In this document: in pieces, positions 63,015-64,000 of the stretch | How positions within the stretch are numbered: the stretch's first letter is position 1 | Layout of the letters: every line of letters starts with the position of its first letter | Source of the DNA: Fulvia fulva | Taxonomy: Eukaryota; Ascomycota; Dothideomycetes; Mycosphaerellales; Mycosphaerellaceae | Direction of reading: 5' to 3' | Length of the DNA: 64,000 nucleotides | Assembly (NCBI RefSeq): GCF_020509005.1 | Contig: NC_063023.1 | Span: 1,488,001 to 1,552,000, forward strand | Translations under genes and position numbers: made by a program | Notes under the pieces: model-generated | Database searches by the model: none | What the model saw: only the letters and a program-made list of their open reading frames with translations | What the model was told of the DNA's origin: nothing

Positions 63015-64000
63015 CTATTTCGCATGGTACCAATGTGGCTCGAAATTGTCTAATGCCACCTCATCAATCGTGGAACCCAAACTTTTCGACCGTAACGACG
63101 TATGAAGGTCTTGAACCAGGGGTCGCAGCACCGGCACGCATTGGACGATAACGGTGCCAGTAACCTCTGAGCTGTACCATATGTTGCTCATAGCGTTGCG
63201 CCAGAAGTACCCTGAATGGTCAGCGCGAGTGTAGCAGACCATGGTGAAGTTTGCTTACATTCATCCTTCTTGTTTCCATCGAACTTCCATTCTGTTCGGA
63301 TAGCTGATTCGATGGCGACGACCATACCCTGGGAAGGACGTTAGTCGCGATCTCATCGGATATATCTCGTGATTGGCTCACCAGACTCATGGTTAGACAA
63401 AGCGCTATCTTCTCTTTCCTCTTCATGTCCAAGCCGTAGGTGACAACCCAGGGAAATGCGGCAAACACGAAGTCCATAACGACATTGTAATCTGTGCATG
63501 ATCAGTAACGTTTCCTCGCAAAGTCGATCAGCGACGACATACAGTTGCCGCCCTCCTTGAACCTGTTTCGAGAATGCTTGCTCAAGCAAAAGTCTAGCCG
63601 ATACCACACTTGGTAGCTGGGAGAATCGCAGATTCTTCCCCACTCCACGACACACTGCTGCTTGGTCAGTACGGCCGTGTTGACTCGTAGTGAATGCTGT
63701 TCCGGCGCACCTTGGCAATGTTCTAAGACATCATCGTGACTATGCAGAACCACAACACACCGTGACAGATCTTCCAGTGGGAGAAACCTCTCGTCAACTT
63801 CAGCAATGTGACTGCAAATGCGGACTTTGTCAAGGATTGACCCAGGAGATTGCCGCACGAAGTGATGTTGATCAATATATGCATTCGATCATCCCATTCA
63901 GGGCTGACATAGCCAGTCGCATACTCGATCGCTATGATAGTGTCCGTTATCGTGAGGATGCACCAAGCGAAGAGCAAAATGTAGTCATCCCACCACAGTC
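63015..64000 (-). CDS. PTH11/SAT4-type seven-TM receptor-like protein (5' end beyond window)
   Basis: The gene enters from the right edge (frame reads WWDDYILLFAWCILTI). Exons run to 63711, 63657-63543, from 63491, and so on, with introns of about 50 bp. Family blocks: GNLLGQSLTKSAFAVTLLKL, ICDSPSYQVWYRLDFCL, VMDFVFAAFPWVVTYGLDMKRKEKI, AIESAIRTEW, and FWRNAMSNIWYSSEVTGTVIVQ. This is the fungal SAT4/PTH11-like membrane family, possible GPCRs. An in-frame TAG at 63723-63725 lies four codons before the first visible donor and no donor before it is obvious, so this allele may be broken. The stop at 63015 and the missing tail are uncertain. Confidence 0.65.

Noticed and set aside
7593..63725. Stop-codon reassignment in this organism
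   Set aside because: TAA, TAG and TGA all end clean genes here (GH5, Scs2-like, UstYa and others), so the in-frame stops are lesions rather than a different code.

Overview
This window looks like nuclear DNA of a filamentous ascomycete, most likely a dothideomycete (inferred). Genes carry many short introns of about 50-60 bp with GT...AG ends and CTAAC/CTGAC-like branch sites. The families present (HET domain, PTH11/SAT4-type receptor, Zn2Cys6 regulator, UstYa/DUF3328, SOG2, GH5 and GH92 secreted enzymes) are typical of Pezizomycotina. A transposon is degraded in the TpA-rich manner of repeat-induced point mutation (RIP).

Layout. 0-14 kb: a PDR-type ABC transporter (cut by the left edge), two short 'DLPxELR' F-box-like genes (one broken), an amino-acid permease and a broken carboxylesterase. 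14-21 kb: a broken BTB gene, an intact secreted GH5 glucanase and a HET-domain gene. 21-27 kb is a conserved housekeeping block: an SMN-like splicing factor and a Nop15-like ribosome factor sharing a 178 bp divergent promoter, a UBA-UBX protein divergent from an Scs2/VAP protein, and a 61-residue SERF-like protein.

27.5-35.7 kb is the most interesting region. Two UstYa-family (DUF3328) genes bracket two intron-rich genes for small secreted Tyr-Gly-repeat proteins with Lys-Arg (Kex2) sites, a Cys-rich surface protein, and a secreted repeat protein cut into Gln-starting units by KR/ER motifs. This is the architecture of a dikaritin-like RiPP locus (ustiloxin, phomopsin and asperipin are the known relatives), but the Tyr-Gly cores match none of the characterised cores I know. 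The link between precursors and enzymes is inferred.

35.8-41.3 kb: a DLPxELR protein with an internal duplication, a BMT5-like rRNA methyltransferase and a GH92 mannosidase. A complete Mutator-like element with ~51 bp inverted ends and a perfect 9 bp target duplication sits 124 bp upstream of the mannosidase start (41398-44594). Its transposase is wrecked while its FAR1-like N-terminal ORF is intact. 45-50 kb: a broken aldo-keto reductase, a small secreted Cys-rich protein and a Zn2Cys6 regulator. 50-59 kb: housekeeping genes (lipoate-protein ligase, SOG2, ribosomal P1, CUB1/UPF0662). 59-64 kb: two more DLPxELR genes (one broken) and a PTH11/SAT4-type receptor running off the right edge.

A recurring theme is recent-looking gene damage. 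Five genes (7.6, 12, 15, 45 and 60.7 kb), and possibly the receptor at 63.7 kb and the C-terminus of CUB1, have one to three lesions (in-frame TGA/TAG/TAA or small indels) in otherwise well-preserved reading frames. Exon coordinates were derived by hand from splice signals and reading-frame continuity.
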